A stretch of 64,000 nucleotides of DNA from Nakaseomyces glabratus (Eukaryota > Ascomycota > Saccharomycetes > Saccharomycetales > Saccharomycetaceae): positions 682,001-746,000 of the forward strand of contig NC_088963.1 of the NCBI RefSeq assembly GCF_010111755.1, given 5' to 3'. Shown here piece by piece: positions 9,491 through 21,153 of this stretch. Both the position numbers and the translations under genes were made by a program. The notes under the pieces were generated by a model that was given only the letters and a program-made list of their open reading frames with translations, did not search any database and had not been told where the DNA came from. Numbering within the stretch: the first letter of the stretch is position 1; the number at the start of each line of letters is the position of its first letter.

Positions 9491-10948
9491 TCATTGCTGA
9501 TACTTCAAGGTGACATATAATGACAGGAACATTACGGCAAAACCGAAATATATCAACAGTAAGCTCAACCTTCTGTATAACCTGTCCTCCTTAGTCATAG
9601 TATGTCCAATAGCCAAGGCATCTGTACCAATCAGCTTATAACCAAATAAACCCGGAAGAATAAATGAAATTGATGTCGATCCTGTTGCACCAACTAATGA
9701 AAGAACTAAAGCAAATGACTTTACATTCAGAGCCATTGCATACATACTTACCAAAAGCAATGCTGTAATTATATAAAACCTTGTCTCCGGGAAAGGGACG
9801 TCATGCTCAACGCCATTCAGCCCACCTTTGGGCGGTTCTTCCTCATGACCATGCTCCTGATATATAACGTTATTACTGTCCAAGAGATCTTCATTTAATT
9901 CCTCACAATCATTAACTTCATCATCATTAATAATTAAGTTAATGGGTCTGGAGGTATGTGTTTCAGCTGTGACATAATTAGAAGCTTCAGAATCCCTTGC
10001 TGAAATTTCGGGCGTAAGACTCGACTTCTCAAATTTGATGATAAACCAGACAACTATGTTATTAATCGCAGTTCTCAATGGATGAAATAAAAGTGGAAAT
10101 GTGAGAATCAACATCATAGCTAGACAGAATTTACCTATTCCGATAGCTAATGAATCGGAGTCGTAATTCAAAAGAATATTTCCCATTGTTAGACTACCAA
10201 AAGTCAGATAACCAAACAAACCAACAAATAAAAATAAAATGGTTGATATTAAAATAGAGCTATCCACTACCTTTCTGACGTTAGTCATGGAATTATCCTG
10301 CAGCTCATTAACGATTGTGAATATGTTCATAGCGCCGACATAAGCGAAGATAATAATGGAAAACGTTGACAATAATCCCTTATAATCATAAACTTTAAAC
10401 CATGAGATTTCTCCTCTTTCGAAACTAATCTCAGGTGCGAATGCAACATCTGTTAGATACCTGAACCCAATTAATAGCGATAAATATAGAAGTGCTATCA
10501 CTCCCACAATACTAGAATATTTCAAGTTGTCTAGTTTCTTTAAACAGCATAGAGGAACAACAAGTATAGCAGATAACAATATCCAGTATTTCCTCTCACC
10601 ACCAAATAAATCAGGGAAAAAGTCTCCCACGAGCACTAGATAGCTTAGTCCTACCCCAAAACATTGTACAACCATAGCCAAATCAAAAAGTGGAGCCAAA
10701 GATGGGTACGTAAGCATACATATAGTGAAGAATGAAGAGTTCCTGGGGTTTATCAGTGTCTTTGAGCATTTGGCAAGTAATATTAATCCAAAGCTAGATG
10801 TGACTGCTGCCAAGAAGATCAATAACAACCCGACTGCAACACCATCATTCTTGAAAGCAAAGGGTATAGCAAATAAGCCAGCACCAACAATGGTCTTCAC
10901 TAAATTTGTAATCGACGATCCAACTGTAGCAGTAGGGTTGTCTATCAT
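9491..10948 (-). CDS. AVT7: Vacuolar amino acid transporter Avt7
   Basis: Amino acid/auxin permease family transporter that exports amino acids from the vacuole. The 485-residue protein begins the transporter fold at TNLVKTIVGAGLFAIPFAFK, has about ten hydrophobic segments, and is split by a hydrophilic acidic loop (about residues 310-385). SKTLINPRNSSFFT-type sequence and FDLAMVVQCFGVGLSYLVLV match S. cerevisiae Avt7 more closely than Avt5 or Avt6. AIM19 follows immediately upstream on the same strand, as on S. cerevisiae chromosome IX. Confidence 0.92.
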   Translation of the reverse strand: MIDNPTATVGSSITNLVKTIVGAGLFAIPFAFKNDGVAVGLLLIFLAAVTSSFGLILLAKCSKTLINPRNSSFFTICMLTYPSLAPLFDLAMVVQCFGVGLSYLVLVGDFFPDLFGGERKYWILLSAILVVPLCCLKKLDNLKYSSIVGVIALLYLSLLIGFRYLTDVAFAPEISFERGEISWFKVYDYKGLLSTFSIIIFAYVGAMNIFTIVNELQDNSMTNVRKVVDSSILISTILFLFVGLFGYLTFGSLTMGNILLNYDSDSLAIGIGKFCLAMMLILTFPLLFHPLRTAINNIVVWFIIKFEKSSLTPEISARDSEASNYVTAETHTSRPINLIINDDEVNDCEELNEDLLDSNNVIYQEHGHEEEPPKGGLNGVEHDVPFPETRFYIITALLLVSMYAMALNVKSFALVLSLVGATGSTSISFILPGLFGYKLIGTDALAIGHTMTKEDRLYRRLSLLLIYFGFAVMFLSLYVTLKYQQ

Positions 10949-11457
10949 AGCTGTGAATACAACAGGGTTTTGGTGAGTATTTGAAGTCTTTCGGAGTAAA
11001 CACCGCTCCCTATAAATGTAATCAATTTATAGAATAGTTCAAAAAAAGCACACCCTCAACAAAGCAGTGCAAACTTTAGTTCAGTAAGCCACAGTAATTA
11101 GATAAGGCTAACTAGCTCTTGATCTCCTGATCTATATGGATTCTACTTGATGAGGTGATTCATCAGTATTTTGCTTTGTTGTCATCGATTTTTGTTATGA
11201 TCCGGATTTGTTACAAGAAGCAATAAACAGGAGTATCAAACAAATACCAAATAATTTAAATAGGAGATCAGATACAATAAGCGTTACATGCTTGTATTAC
11301 CTACTGTTACATACTCTGTGTGGATTATTCTGAGAAAGTTACTGATAATGTTTTAGATTTATTTCTTCTTGTCCCATTTAATATTTAAGTTGAATATGTA
11401 AGGTTATAGTTTTAGTCATTAGGGAAGTATTCCTGCCATAGATTCCAAGCGATATAA
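10949..11457 (-). promoter_or_regulatory. AVT7 upstream / AIM19 downstream region
   Basis: AT-rich spacer of 509 bases between two genes on the minus strand. It must hold the AVT7 promoter and AIM19 3' end. No motif stands out. Confidence 0.5.
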
Positions 11458-11931
11458 TTATTTAAAGTCACTGAACAAGAACCTTCTACCGTATAGTACT
11501 GTGTTACCTAACGCCAATGTAGACAATGCTAATGGCCACACTCTTCCGTATCTCAGAGCTTTAACGGATCCTTTACCACTCACTATCATATACAGAGCTG
11601 ACCATGCAGTAACAAACCCTGCACCATTCTCTAAGTCACCATCATTTATAATGTATGCTCCCAGCAACTGAGCACCACCGAAAAGCATCGCTGCTTTATT
11701 GGATGGGCCTATCGTTCTAGTAGAATTTCTCGATGAAGGCATCGAGAGTACATTCTTCATAACACCTTTTGCAGACGATGCTGGCGATGTCATCCCTGCA
11801 GTAGCACTCATCTGTGGTGATACCATAGGTGTAGCCAAAAGGGCTAACCCATTCACCACCGCCGGATAAGGTGTAGCGGTCAACTGATATGCCTGTGCGC
11901 TCAACGATTCGTTCTTACCAACACTCGCCAT
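11458..11931 (-). CDS. AIM19: Mitochondrial inner membrane protein Aim19
   Basis: Small mitochondrial membrane protein of unknown molecular function, with an altered mitochondrial inheritance phenotype in S. cerevisiae. The 157-residue protein is the same length as S. cerevisiae Aim19, as I recall it. It has hydrophobic segments near residues 20-36, 80-95 and 105-145, with a GGAQLLGAYIINDGDLENGAGF stretch. Adjacency to AVT7 supports the name. Confidence 0.85.
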   Translation of the reverse strand: MASVGKNESLSAQAYQLTATPYPAVVNGLALLATPMVSPQMSATAGMTSPASSAKGVMKNVLSMPSSRNSTRTIGPSNKAAMLFGGAQLLGAYIINDGDLENGAGFVTAWSALYMIVSGKGSVKALRYGRVWPLALSTLALGNTVLYGRRFLFSDFK

Positions 11932-12403
11932 TTCTAATAATGTAACTATGGTTGTATTACACTTGATGAATTGATAGATAAACTCAATTGCCTATACCTA
12001 ATATACTATTTTATTTTCATTATATATTAAATTGCGATGAGGGATGCCGAATAATCTAATTCCAATGAATTTAATGAGCTTCTGTCAGAGAAAGTGCCGT
12101 ACAAGGAAAGCAAATGGGTAACTTTTCAAGACCCTTAAAATGCTTTATTATCTGGTCATGGAAGAGTCACATGATTATTCCATGAAAGCCGTAGCATATA
12201 GAGCTCAACAGTCTCACAAGTACCTATTTGTAATCATTTCGGATATTGTAATATTTAATAGAGCTAATAATAGTACTTCTTTATTCTTTTATATTGGTAT
12301 TTGAAAATAATATATTATACATTAATTTTACAATTTTGGCATCCTTTTGACCAAAAAAAATATTAATAATATTTACTGCATTTTTTAATTTCGAAAGGAG
12401 TAT
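11932..12403 (-). promoter_or_regulatory. AIM19 upstream / histone H3 downstream region
   Basis: AT-rich spacer of 472 bases. No RNA gene or clear regulatory motif is seen. Confidence 0.5.
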
Positions 12404-13870
<1,467 letters not shown>

Positions 13871-14263
13871 ACGTTGTTTCAACTGTACAAAGCAGTTTTG
13901 TATATATCACAATATTCATCAATACTGGGTTAGAAGCAAGTAAGGCTTTTTTTCAATTACATTAACGCATAGACGTATAATTAGTATGGTCAGGTAGTTG
14001 TATTTTATATTTCTTATAATTTAAGTATCGTTTTAATTTAACCTGTTTACCATTAAACACACAATTCGACAATGCCCAATTGATTTAGGGACTCATAAAT
14101 TTTATGTTAGCATTTTAAAACACCTCCTAAGTTAGACTGCGTAAAAATGGAAGATTGTTATTAAAATAAGTTATAGAATTGAACGTTTCTTATATACTGT
14201 TAAAAGTCATTACAGGAATTGAAAAATTTGTTGATAAATTGGGAATACTTGACTTATCAATTT
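13871..14263. other. Convergent intergenic H4/SDS3
   Basis: 3' flanks of two convergent genes, AT-rich. Nothing else is recognised. Confidence 0.5.
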
Positions 14264-15352
14264 TTATTGCTTATCAACCTTAAAGGGTGCAGGTGGTTGG
14301 CCCGTCAACTCTCTTATTAGAGCAATGTCTTCGGAGACCTCCTCTGTTTTCAATGATTGAAGCGGTGGTGCAGTTTTCATAGAATATCGCTGCGTTCCCC
14401 TTGGCTTCTTCTTATCCGAGCTTGACTTGTTACCATCTTTACCTCCAACGTTCTTGTCCCCAAATAACAGGTTGTATAACTCTGAACTATCGCCAATACT
14501 TTGTAAAAATTCAGTATCTGAATTCATATCGGTTCTGTACCCCCCACTATTATTCTGTCTTTGGGAACCCCTACCAGAAGGACTAGCGTAAGGATTGGCA
14601 CCATATCGACCACCATCTGAGTCCTCTGTATTATAACTTTTACCATAGTTATAACCATCGCCGTTAATACCACCACTAGTATATCCACTAGTGGCATTTC
14701 CACCGTTTCCACCTTCCAGACCGGAACCTTCTCTTCCAAGAACAACTCTTCTTCTCAATGACCTCCTCTCATTGCCGAACCCCGATAAACCAGTATCAGT
14801 GGCACTCTCATTTGCAGTATCTCTCCCAAAATCATTGGAAGAGGATTCCCACCCGCTTGCGGTGTGACTCCTTGTGTTTTTTTGATAGTGCGGCCTGTCG
14901 TAGTCCATAGAATAAGTATGAATATTTGCAACATCCATAAGAAGCCTTTCTTCTTGTAGTTTTTTAGTTTTCATCTCGATGTTTTGATAGAGTCTCTCTT
15001 TACATATTTTGACCAACCTCTCATGATCTTCTTTAGTTTTCTCAATCTCCTCTTGAAACTCTATTCCCGATCTGTATACCCTATACTCTTCATAAAGTCG
15101 CAGTCTCACAAGTTCAAGATCTCTTGCCTCTTCCAAGTCCCTCAGTTTCCGCATAAATAACTCATTATTACCTTGATGCAAAGAAGTCAGATCGGTTTGC
15201 AAGGAGGTCAACCTGTCTCTGTAGTAAGAATCTCTCTCCAATATAAAACTTTGCTGAATTTTACCAACCCGGTTCTCAAGATTAACTCGACGCTTGTCCT
15301 TCCTTGGAACATCCTTGGAAGTAAGCCTTTTCTGTACTTCCATCTCTTCCAT
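14264..15352 (-). CDS. SDS3: Rpd3L histone deacetylase complex subunit Sds3
   Basis: Structural subunit of the Rpd3L/Sin3 deacetylase complex, involved in transcriptional silencing. The 362-residue protein has a long charged coiled coil (about residues 25-145, QQSFILERDSYYRDRLTSLQ onward) characteristic of the Sds3/BRMS1 family, then a low-complexity Gly/Ser/Asn region (about 155-275) and a short C-terminal conserved segment. It is slightly longer than S. cerevisiae Sds3, mainly through the low-complexity part. The downstream neighbour CAB2 matches S. cerevisiae order. Confidence 0.92.
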   Translation of the reverse strand: MEEMEVQKRLTSKDVPRKDKRRVNLENRVGKIQQSFILERDSYYRDRLTSLQTDLTSLHQGNNELFMRKLRDLEEARDLELVRLRLYEEYRVYRSGIEFQEEIEKTKEDHERLVKICKERLYQNIEMKTKKLQEERLLMDVANIHTYSMDYDRPHYQKNTRSHTASGWESSSNDFGRDTANESATDTGLSGFGNERRSLRRRVVLGREGSGLEGGNGGNATSGYTSGGINGDGYNYGKSYNTEDSDGGRYGANPYASPSGRGSQRQNNSGGYRTDMNSDTEFLQSIGDSSELYNLLFGDKNVGGKDGNKSSSDKKKPRGTQRYSMKTAPPLQSLKTEEVSEDIALIRELTGQPPAPFKVDKQ

Positions 15353-15474
15353 TACTGCTATTATCCGCTCGTTTATTTACCTTCTAGTGCCTAAAAATAC
15401 TATTAAAACCGAAGGAAAAAACACACCGATAGCTAAATTAGTAATGCCAGTGTAACGAGAAACTATATACTTGT

Positions 15475-15699
15475 TTAAAACCCACCAAACCTGCTATTAA
15501 TTACATGCAAAAGTTCCTGAAATGTTTGACTTTTCTGAACTTTTTTTTCTTCACTCTGTTGCGCTTTTGAAGGGTTTCCCGGTTTTTTCGATGATGCCCT
15601 TAGAAAGATATTGCATGTTAACAAAGCCAAATTAAATAAACTAATGCTATGAAAATGATTTTGATTAAATATGTTAAAACTTAGTTTAAATATATACAT
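15475..15699 (-). CDS. Possible small ORF (74 codons), unrecognised
   Basis: An ATG-initiated frame that begins one base after the CAB2 stop, on the same strand. The N-terminal half is hydrophobic and looks like AT-rich noise. The C-terminal half is charged (KAQQSEEKKVQKSQTFQELL) and ends INSRFGGF, which looks more protein-like. It could be noise in the CAB2 3' UTR, a small membrane protein, or the last exon of a spliced gene. No clear branch site plus YAG acceptor was found to support splicing. Confidence 0.22.
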   Translation of the reverse strand: MYIFKLSFNIFNQNHFHSISLFNLALLTCNIFLRASSKKPGNPSKAQQSEEKKVQKSQTFQELLHVINSRFGGF

Positions 15700-16776
15700 T
15701 TATGTGTTTTTGGCTACCCAAGCATCGTGACGCTTGATTACTTCTGGTACTATCAGCTCTTCTATTGTCTTCACGGAGTTATCCAATCTAATCCAATCAC
15801 CATCACGGTTTGTCGAAGACACAAACACTACCTCTTTGTTTCTTGTCTGTAGTAAGTTACCTATCACCAGTTGGTGGTTGTATCTATCTAGTGCAGTAAT
15901 TGCCTTGTGGATCAGTATGCGTTCATCGGTCTCTAGCTTGAAAGACACTATCATGGCTTGCGATGCCCAAGATTCAACTAATCTTCTTAGGAATTTAGGA
16001 ACAGGGTCTAAGTTGACTATTAGTTTCCCGTCTGCTGTTGTCGTAGTGGTATCATCACTGCTGCTATCTCCGTCAAGCTTGTAGTCTCGGGACTGGATCT
16101 TGTGCTGAGGCATACGTGAGTGTGGAACGAAGAAGTCGCTCACTGCTGCTGCCAGGTAGAACAGACTACCACGAGAGTCCAGCAGCTTTGCTACGCTTTT
16201 CAACGACCACAGATATTGATTAACAGTGGTAAAGGGTAGTAGGAGCAGCTTCTTCTCCTCAGAGACGTATAAGTCGTAAAGCCTCTTATTCTCGAGCACT
16301 TGCTCCTTGAACTCGGGCTTCACAACCCCATCTTTGTCAATGAAGTCCAGGAACGAGTTCTTCAAGTTATGCGTAAACTTCCTGTTGTAAGGTGTCAACG
16401 AGAACTCTCTATGCAAGAATATGACGCTGTAACCGTTCTTGAGGAACTGCTCAGCACTTGCAGCACCACGCGTACCAGCAGAGAAGTTGTCAATGAACCT
16501 CACTGTGTTGTTCTCCAAGGGCACTGTGGTACCACCAGAAGTCACTAACACTATCTTGTCCCGGCCTTGCTCGTGCTGGTACTCGATAAACTCACGGGTA
16601 TCCTGTATTAGCTCATCCATATACGCTGGCCTAGGATTATTGTGGAAGAAACTAGCCTCTTCAGAAGTCTGTGCCACTGGGAACACATTCTCACTGATAC
16701 TCCGGTCGATGGCATGCTCGACCTCAGTGATAGAGGTATGAATGTTCGGCCTCCCGTTGCTATATGGTGGGACCAT
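15700..16776 (-). CDS. CAB2: Phosphopantothenate-cysteine ligase
   Basis: Second step of coenzyme A synthesis from phosphopantothenate: ligates cysteine to 4'-phosphopantothenate. The 358-residue protein carries the CoaB-type nucleotide-binding start VTSGGTTVPLENNTVRFIDN followed by FSAGTRGAASAEQFL, plus the AAVSDFFVP motif (about residues 211-219). The family fold extends to VKTIEELIVPEVIKRH near the C-terminus. Downstream of SDS3, as on S. cerevisiae chromosome IX. Confidence 0.95.
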   Translation of the reverse strand: MVPPYSNGRPNIHTSITEVEHAIDRSISENVFPVAQTSEEASFFHNNPRPAYMDELIQDTREFIEYQHEQGRDKIVLVTSGGTTVPLENNTVRFIDNFSAGTRGAASAEQFLKNGYSVIFLHREFSLTPYNRKFTHNLKNSFLDFIDKDGVVKPEFKEQVLENKRLYDLYVSEEKKLLLLPFTTVNQYLWSLKSVAKLLDSRGSLFYLAAAVSDFFVPHSRMPQHKIQSRDYKLDGDSSSDDTTTTTADGKLIVNLDPVPKFLRRLVESWASQAMIVSFKLETDERILIHKAITALDRYNHQLVIGNLLQTRNKEVVFVSSTNRDGDWIRLDNSVKTIEELIVPEVIKRHDAWVAKNT

Positions 16777-17164
16777 GATGAAGTGTATCTACTAGTCTAT
16801 TCCGAGTATCTTTCACAAGCTTTTAGAGCCTACAGGAAACGGATAAAAACTCTGTTTAGCTTTTATAATTAATCCAATAGCAATCGTTTAAATTACAAGA
16901 CACAATGGGGGAGAATTACGGGAAATGACCGACATTTATTTCACAGAAATTGCCGTACAAAGCATCACTCATGCCCTCGGAAGCTAGCCCTGTTGACATA
17001 GCCAAACAAATGATAGAGTATACATCAGCATAGGACTGCATTGACTAGAGATCCACTATATTATGGCTAAAATTTATCATATAATATTGTTGAAAGTGTA
17101 GGCAATATGGGTAATATGGATGTTCTGCAATTGTTGCAAAAAAAATGAAATTTGCGAATAGGTG
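16777..17164. other. CAB2 upstream region
   Basis: Spacer between CAB2 and the tRNA gene, AT-rich. No recognised motif. Confidence 0.4.
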
Positions 17165-17176
17165 AAAAAAATAAAA
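17165..17176 (-). terminator. Pol III terminator of tRNA-Ile
   Basis: Seven A residues on the plus strand at 17165-17171 (a T7 run in the transcript), plus another T4 run, just past the tRNA 3' end. Confidence 0.75.
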
Positions 17177-17181
17177 TAAAA

Positions 17182-17255
17182 TGGTCTCTAGCGGGATCGA
17201 ACCGCTGATCCCCGCGTTATTAGCACGGTGCCTTAACCAACTGGGCCAAGAGACC
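17182..17255 (-). tRNA. tI(AAU): tRNA-Ile (anticodon AAU)
   Basis: A 74-nt intronless tRNA. The acceptor stem pairs GGTCTCT with AGAGACC, the anticodon loop is CTAATAA, and the T-loop/B box is GGTTCGATCCC. It closely resembles S. cerevisiae tRNA-Ile(AAU). CCA is not encoded, as expected for a eukaryote. Its anticodon is read from plus-strand 17219-17221. Confidence 0.97.
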
Positions 17256-17833
17256 ATTATGATTTGTTGACAGTTGAATTTGCAAAATGAGGTTTTGAGA
17301 GTTTGAGTAGAATTCAGGTTGTGACAGTCAGTCCTTTAATATAGAACCGCAAGGAGTCAATAAGGCTATTGGACTTACTTGGTAACAATTTATTTCACAT
17401 GTATGTACTCATTGTGATGTGCCAGAATACTGTTTGTGCCTATGTGGTAAACCCTGAGTGGATTATGTCGATAAACCCGGTAATTTTAGCTATTTTCGAT
17501 TAAGGCAAAGTTGGCTGGGTGCAAGAATCAAATAGAAGACAGGAAATAGGAAGTAGCTATAATGAGATTATCCTGAATTTAAATACCGCTTATATTTGTA
17601 AAATCCCGCTTCAATACTCGCTGTTATTTCCTCACTTGTTTCAACACACTCACATTTTTTATCATGCCCATTGTGCAAAACAGAAAAACAGCTCAAAACT
17701 GTACAAGATAAAAGTATTCTAGTAAACATCTAAATGAATCAGAATATAAATAGTCTTGAAATCGGATAATTTTCAGGCTAAGCTCTTGCCAAGAAACACA
17801 TACGATTATATACTTCTAAGATTGCTGTGCTGA
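17256..17833 (+). promoter_or_regulatory. tRNA 5' flank and SIW14 upstream region
   Basis: AT-rich region of 578 bases. No transposon end was recognised beside the tRNA gene, although yeast LTRs often insert there. Confidence 0.45.
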
Positions 17834-18676
17834 ATGTCTCCAGGTAGTGGTGAAGAGAGTCCGTTGCGAGACATTGTGAGGTCGACCAGCAGTTTGAAGA
17901 TAGATGATTTGATCAAGAATGAGTCAGATATAATACGGATTTTAAACCAGCAAGAAGACTTGCTTATGGACAATGGTCGGGTACGAAATGTGCACCATTT
18001 AGTTGATGAAGACAACCTATTACGAGAAGAATTCGACAAAGTGCTGAAGCAATTTCATGGTAATGAAGATAACGAGCTCAAGATTAAAGGTAACGAGGAA
18101 GATATTGACGATTTATTCGATGAAGAAGAGCATAAAAAATCATCAACTGGGCTTCTACTGAGCTGTGATAGCGAGGTAACGCCACCAGAGAACTTCAGTC
18201 ATGTTGTTGGCGAAATATATAGAAGTAGCTTCCCTAGAACCGAAAACTTTGCCTTTTTGCAAAAACGTCTAAAACTCAAATCTATTTTGGTTCTTATACC
18301 GGAAGAGTATCCTCAGGAGAATTTAGATTTTATGGAAAAGGCTAACATCAAGTTATTCCAGGTCGGCATGAGCGGTAATAAAGAGCCCTTCGTCAATATC
18401 CCATCCGATCTACTAACGAAAGCATTAGAAGTAGTGCTTAATCCAGAAAACCAACCAATTCTTATACACTGTAATCGTGGAAAACATAGAACTGGATGTC
18501 TAATCGGATGCATAAGGAAGTTACAAAGTTGGTCCTTAACAATGATTTTCGATGAATACAGAAGATTTGCTTTTCCCAAAGCAAGAGCCTTAGATCAGCA
18601 ATTTATCGAGATGTATGATGACGACAAAATCAAAAGTATAGCAACACAAAACAAATGGCTCCCGTTACAATGGTAA
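17834..18676 (+). CDS. SIW14: Inositol pyrophosphate phosphatase Siw14
   Basis: Atypical dual-specificity phosphatase that removes the 5-beta phosphate from inositol pyrophosphates. The 280-residue protein has an acidic N-terminal third and a phosphatase domain at about 120-280. It carries the signature HCNRGKHRTGC, with catalytic Cys and Arg present, and the conserved entry NFSHVVGEIYRSSFPRTENF. Length matches S. cerevisiae Siw14 (281 residues). In S. cerevisiae it adjoins HHT2-HHF2; here SDS3, CAB2 and the tRNA lie between. Confidence 0.94.
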   Translation: MSPGSGEESPLRDIVRSTSSLKIDDLIKNESDIIRILNQQEDLLMDNGRVRNVHHLVDEDNLLREEFDKVLKQFHGNEDNELKIKGNEEDIDDLFDEEEHKKSSTGLLLSCDSEVTPPENFSHVVGEIYRSSFPRTENFAFLQKRLKLKSILVLIPEEYPQENLDFMEKANIKLFQVGMSGNKEPFVNIPSDLLTKALEVVLNPENQPILIHCNRGKHRTGCLIGCIRKLQSWSLTMIFDEYRRFAFPKARALDQQFIEMYDDDKIKSIATQNKWLPLQW

Positions 18677-19195
18677 TACGCATATGCCATTGGATATAAT
18701 AAAATTCAATAAGTACTCACTCGTATATACTTTTTTCCGGATAAAGTAAATAAAAATATGTTTCATTAAATTCTTTTAAACTTCTATAATTCAGCAATTG
18801 TCTAACATATATTTAACCTAACGCCACATAAATTTCATGCAATAGAGAAAAAAAGTAAATATAACACATACAGATGCAGTTACATGGAGTAAACTTTTCA
18901 GTTATGCTTGCATCATACCATAAATGTTAACAATGCGATTTGTTGACACAATTAGAGATGATACGCTAATGTGGTTAATCTATTGGCAAAATATGCATTT
19001 TAGATCCGTGAAGTCATGCAAATCACAGTTGTTAGATACTGGTCTATCAAAATAGAGTGCCCTAATGATTTGCCTTACATTGTATAAGCCAACCATTCCA
19101 AGAATATTCAACCACCTACGTTGGTATAAAACCAAAAAACAATAAATATTACTTGAATTTAATAAGTCCTAATGATATAGGAATATATTCAACAT
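18677..19195. other. Convergent intergenic SIW14/KTR5
   Basis: AT-rich 3' flanks of 519 bases. No feature recognised. Confidence 0.45.
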
Positions 19196-20794
19196 TTACT
19201 GATTCTGCTGTTGATGGTGCCTTTCAAAATCATTTCTCACCATTTCCTCTTTCTCTTCAATGTTGAATAGTTGGTATAGCTCTACCTCTCCCTTCTTCAA
19301 ATGTGTCACATCCATCCATTTTTCAAAACAAAATGTGATAGTATCTTCTACCTCAGCCGGTTTACTAGGACATCTACAACGACAACCGCTACCCCCTTCA
19401 ATTGGAGTATCATATCTAGTCCAGGAGCTCCTCTTGTATTTCTTATTAGCGGGCTTGTATTGGAATTCGTTTAAATCAGGTGAGTTCTTTGGACAATGTT
19501 TCAAAATGGAATGCATATACCCAATATCTCTAAAATAATGTATATCGTCTACGTCTAGAGTCAATGCTAATCCAATAGAATGTACTGGTGCATCCCCCCA
19601 ACGTTCTTTCCAAAAACCACCACTAGCTTCTAAATATTGGAAATAACTGTTGTAGACTTCGTTATCAAAAACATCCAATCTTGCTATCTCGAAGTTTGAC
19701 CAGAAATGACATAAATTATATTCTTCTCCCTCAAATTCATCTTCGATTAGTGGTACCTTTGACCTAGCCCTGTTCACCAAGAACATCAACCCTACGTCAT
19801 CGTCTGCAGTTTCCGATTCAAGTAAATGGTCGATAGCTACCTTCTCTGATAACTTGGGTTCCACATCACCACCAAATTTTACCCACTGATGAAGATCATC
19901 TCTAACCATATTTTCATAGTCAGTAAATTCATCTCTTCCTTTATCGGTCTTCAGAATATCATAATTTGTTGCGAAAAGCTTCCAAAGTGTCCCCACTTTT
20001 ACGCCATACTCTCTAATAAATGCCTTTGTGTACCTAAACAAGTTCGGCACAGTCCAGTAAATTTCAGGTATAATCATGGTGAATGCATACTTTTTATTTC
20101 TTCTATGCATTTCAAAAAATGGATCATATGTCAAATCACAGAAAAACTCCACATCAGGTTCTAACCTCCAATACCATTCATATTTCTGCATCAATGGATG
20201 TTTGTAAAATATGCCCGAATAGAACCGACACATCTTATGGTATGATTCCATATTACCATACAAGATACCTCTGTCTCCCTGATCGGTTATGGCATTCTGA
20301 TATTCGAATGTGTTTCTTACTTCTTCTGGAAACTCCCATTGACTTTCATCTAGTGTACCAAATTCGATATCAGCATCTGTAGCTTCACGTATTGATTTCT
20401 TAAATTCTTCGCTGAACGGTTCGTCATTCAGGAACACGTATGGGTATTTAAACCATTGATTGAAATGCGCTTCAATGCTATTCATTGAAGACAATACATC
20501 CTTCAATTCGTTATTCCGCGTAAGCATGACAAAGGCTGCATTCATCTTCTTATATTCTGGTGCTTGTAAATATCCCTCTGTGTTCACACAACCATAGTAG
20601 AATGGTGCATCTCTTTCGGTACCCAAATCCTGCTCGGAGTAAAATCGTATATCAGTTCGAGAAGGGTAAGTAAAATATAAGAATGTCCCACAAATAATGG
20701 CTGTAATATACATATATATCGCAATGGTTGACAATAGCCAATCTAATACTTCCTCTACTGCATCATTTACCCACCTTTTGACCTTTACCCTCAT
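19196..20794 (-). CDS. KTR5: Golgi alpha-mannosyltransferase, KTR5/KTR7 type
   Basis: Type II Golgi membrane protein of the KRE2/MNT1 family (GT15), which adds mannose to N- or O-linked glycans. The 532-residue protein has a short cytosolic tail, one signal anchor at about residues 18-42, then the GT15 domain with YEWYWRLEPDVEFFCDLTYD (metal-binding region) and the NLCHFWSNFEIARLDVF catalytic segment. S. cerevisiae has duplicate genes KTR5 and KTR7 here, and this single gene may stand for both. CRZ1 downstream favours the KTR5 label. A His/Gln-rich C-terminus is present. Confidence 0.9.
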   Translation of the reverse strand: MRVKVKRWVNDAVEEVLDWLLSTIAIYMYITAIICGTFLYFTYPSRTDIRFYSEQDLGTERDAPFYYGCVNTEGYLQAPEYKKMNAAFVMLTRNNELKDVLSSMNSIEAHFNQWFKYPYVFLNDEPFSEEFKKSIREATDADIEFGTLDESQWEFPEEVRNTFEYQNAITDQGDRGILYGNMESYHKMCRFYSGIFYKHPLMQKYEWYWRLEPDVEFFCDLTYDPFFEMHRRNKKYAFTMIIPEIYWTVPNLFRYTKAFIREYGVKVGTLWKLFATNYDILKTDKGRDEFTDYENMVRDDLHQWVKFGGDVEPKLSEKVAIDHLLESETADDDVGLMFLVNRARSKVPLIEDEFEGEEYNLCHFWSNFEIARLDVFDNEVYNSYFQYLEASGGFWKERWGDAPVHSIGLALTLDVDDIHYFRDIGYMHSILKHCPKNSPDLNEFQYKPANKKYKRSSWTRYDTPIEGGSGCRCRCPSKPAEVEDTITFCFEKWMDVTHLKKGEVELYQLFNIEEKEEMVRNDFERHHQQQNQ

Positions 20795-21153
20795 CCTTGA
20801 CTTGGTATTAATACAACTGCTTCGAAGTTTGATAGATAGTTTAAATAACCATCAGTTGGCAAACGGTATAATCCCCACTAGTTACAATAGATTTAATATC
20901 CAAACACATATAGCTAGTCCTAAGTCCAAACTTCTTATCTTTTATCATAGTAGTCATTATCTGGATCAATTTTATAATTTTTTTTTTCACTCTATTTAGA
21001 GCTCATCGCGATGAGCTTTCCAGCTTTTTTTTCACTCACAGTATAATAGACTTTAATAAAGGCTGTGTATTGTAAAACAGCGATACAAATGGTGTGACAT
21101 AACAGACTACAAAACAAAGGAATAATCTATATTATCAATAAGTGCTTGCTACT
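20795..21153. promoter_or_regulatory. Divergent KTR5/TRM12 promoter with palindromic PAC
   Basis: AGCTCATCGCGATGAGCT at 21000-21017 is a perfect 18-bp palindrome made of two overlapping PAC elements. It is followed by a T-rich tract and lies about 137 bases before the TRM12 start. Confidence 0.75.

Noticed and set aside
17256..17833. Possible solo LTR beside the tRNA-Ile gene
   Set aside because: No TGTTGG-type end, terminal repeats or target-site duplication could be found.
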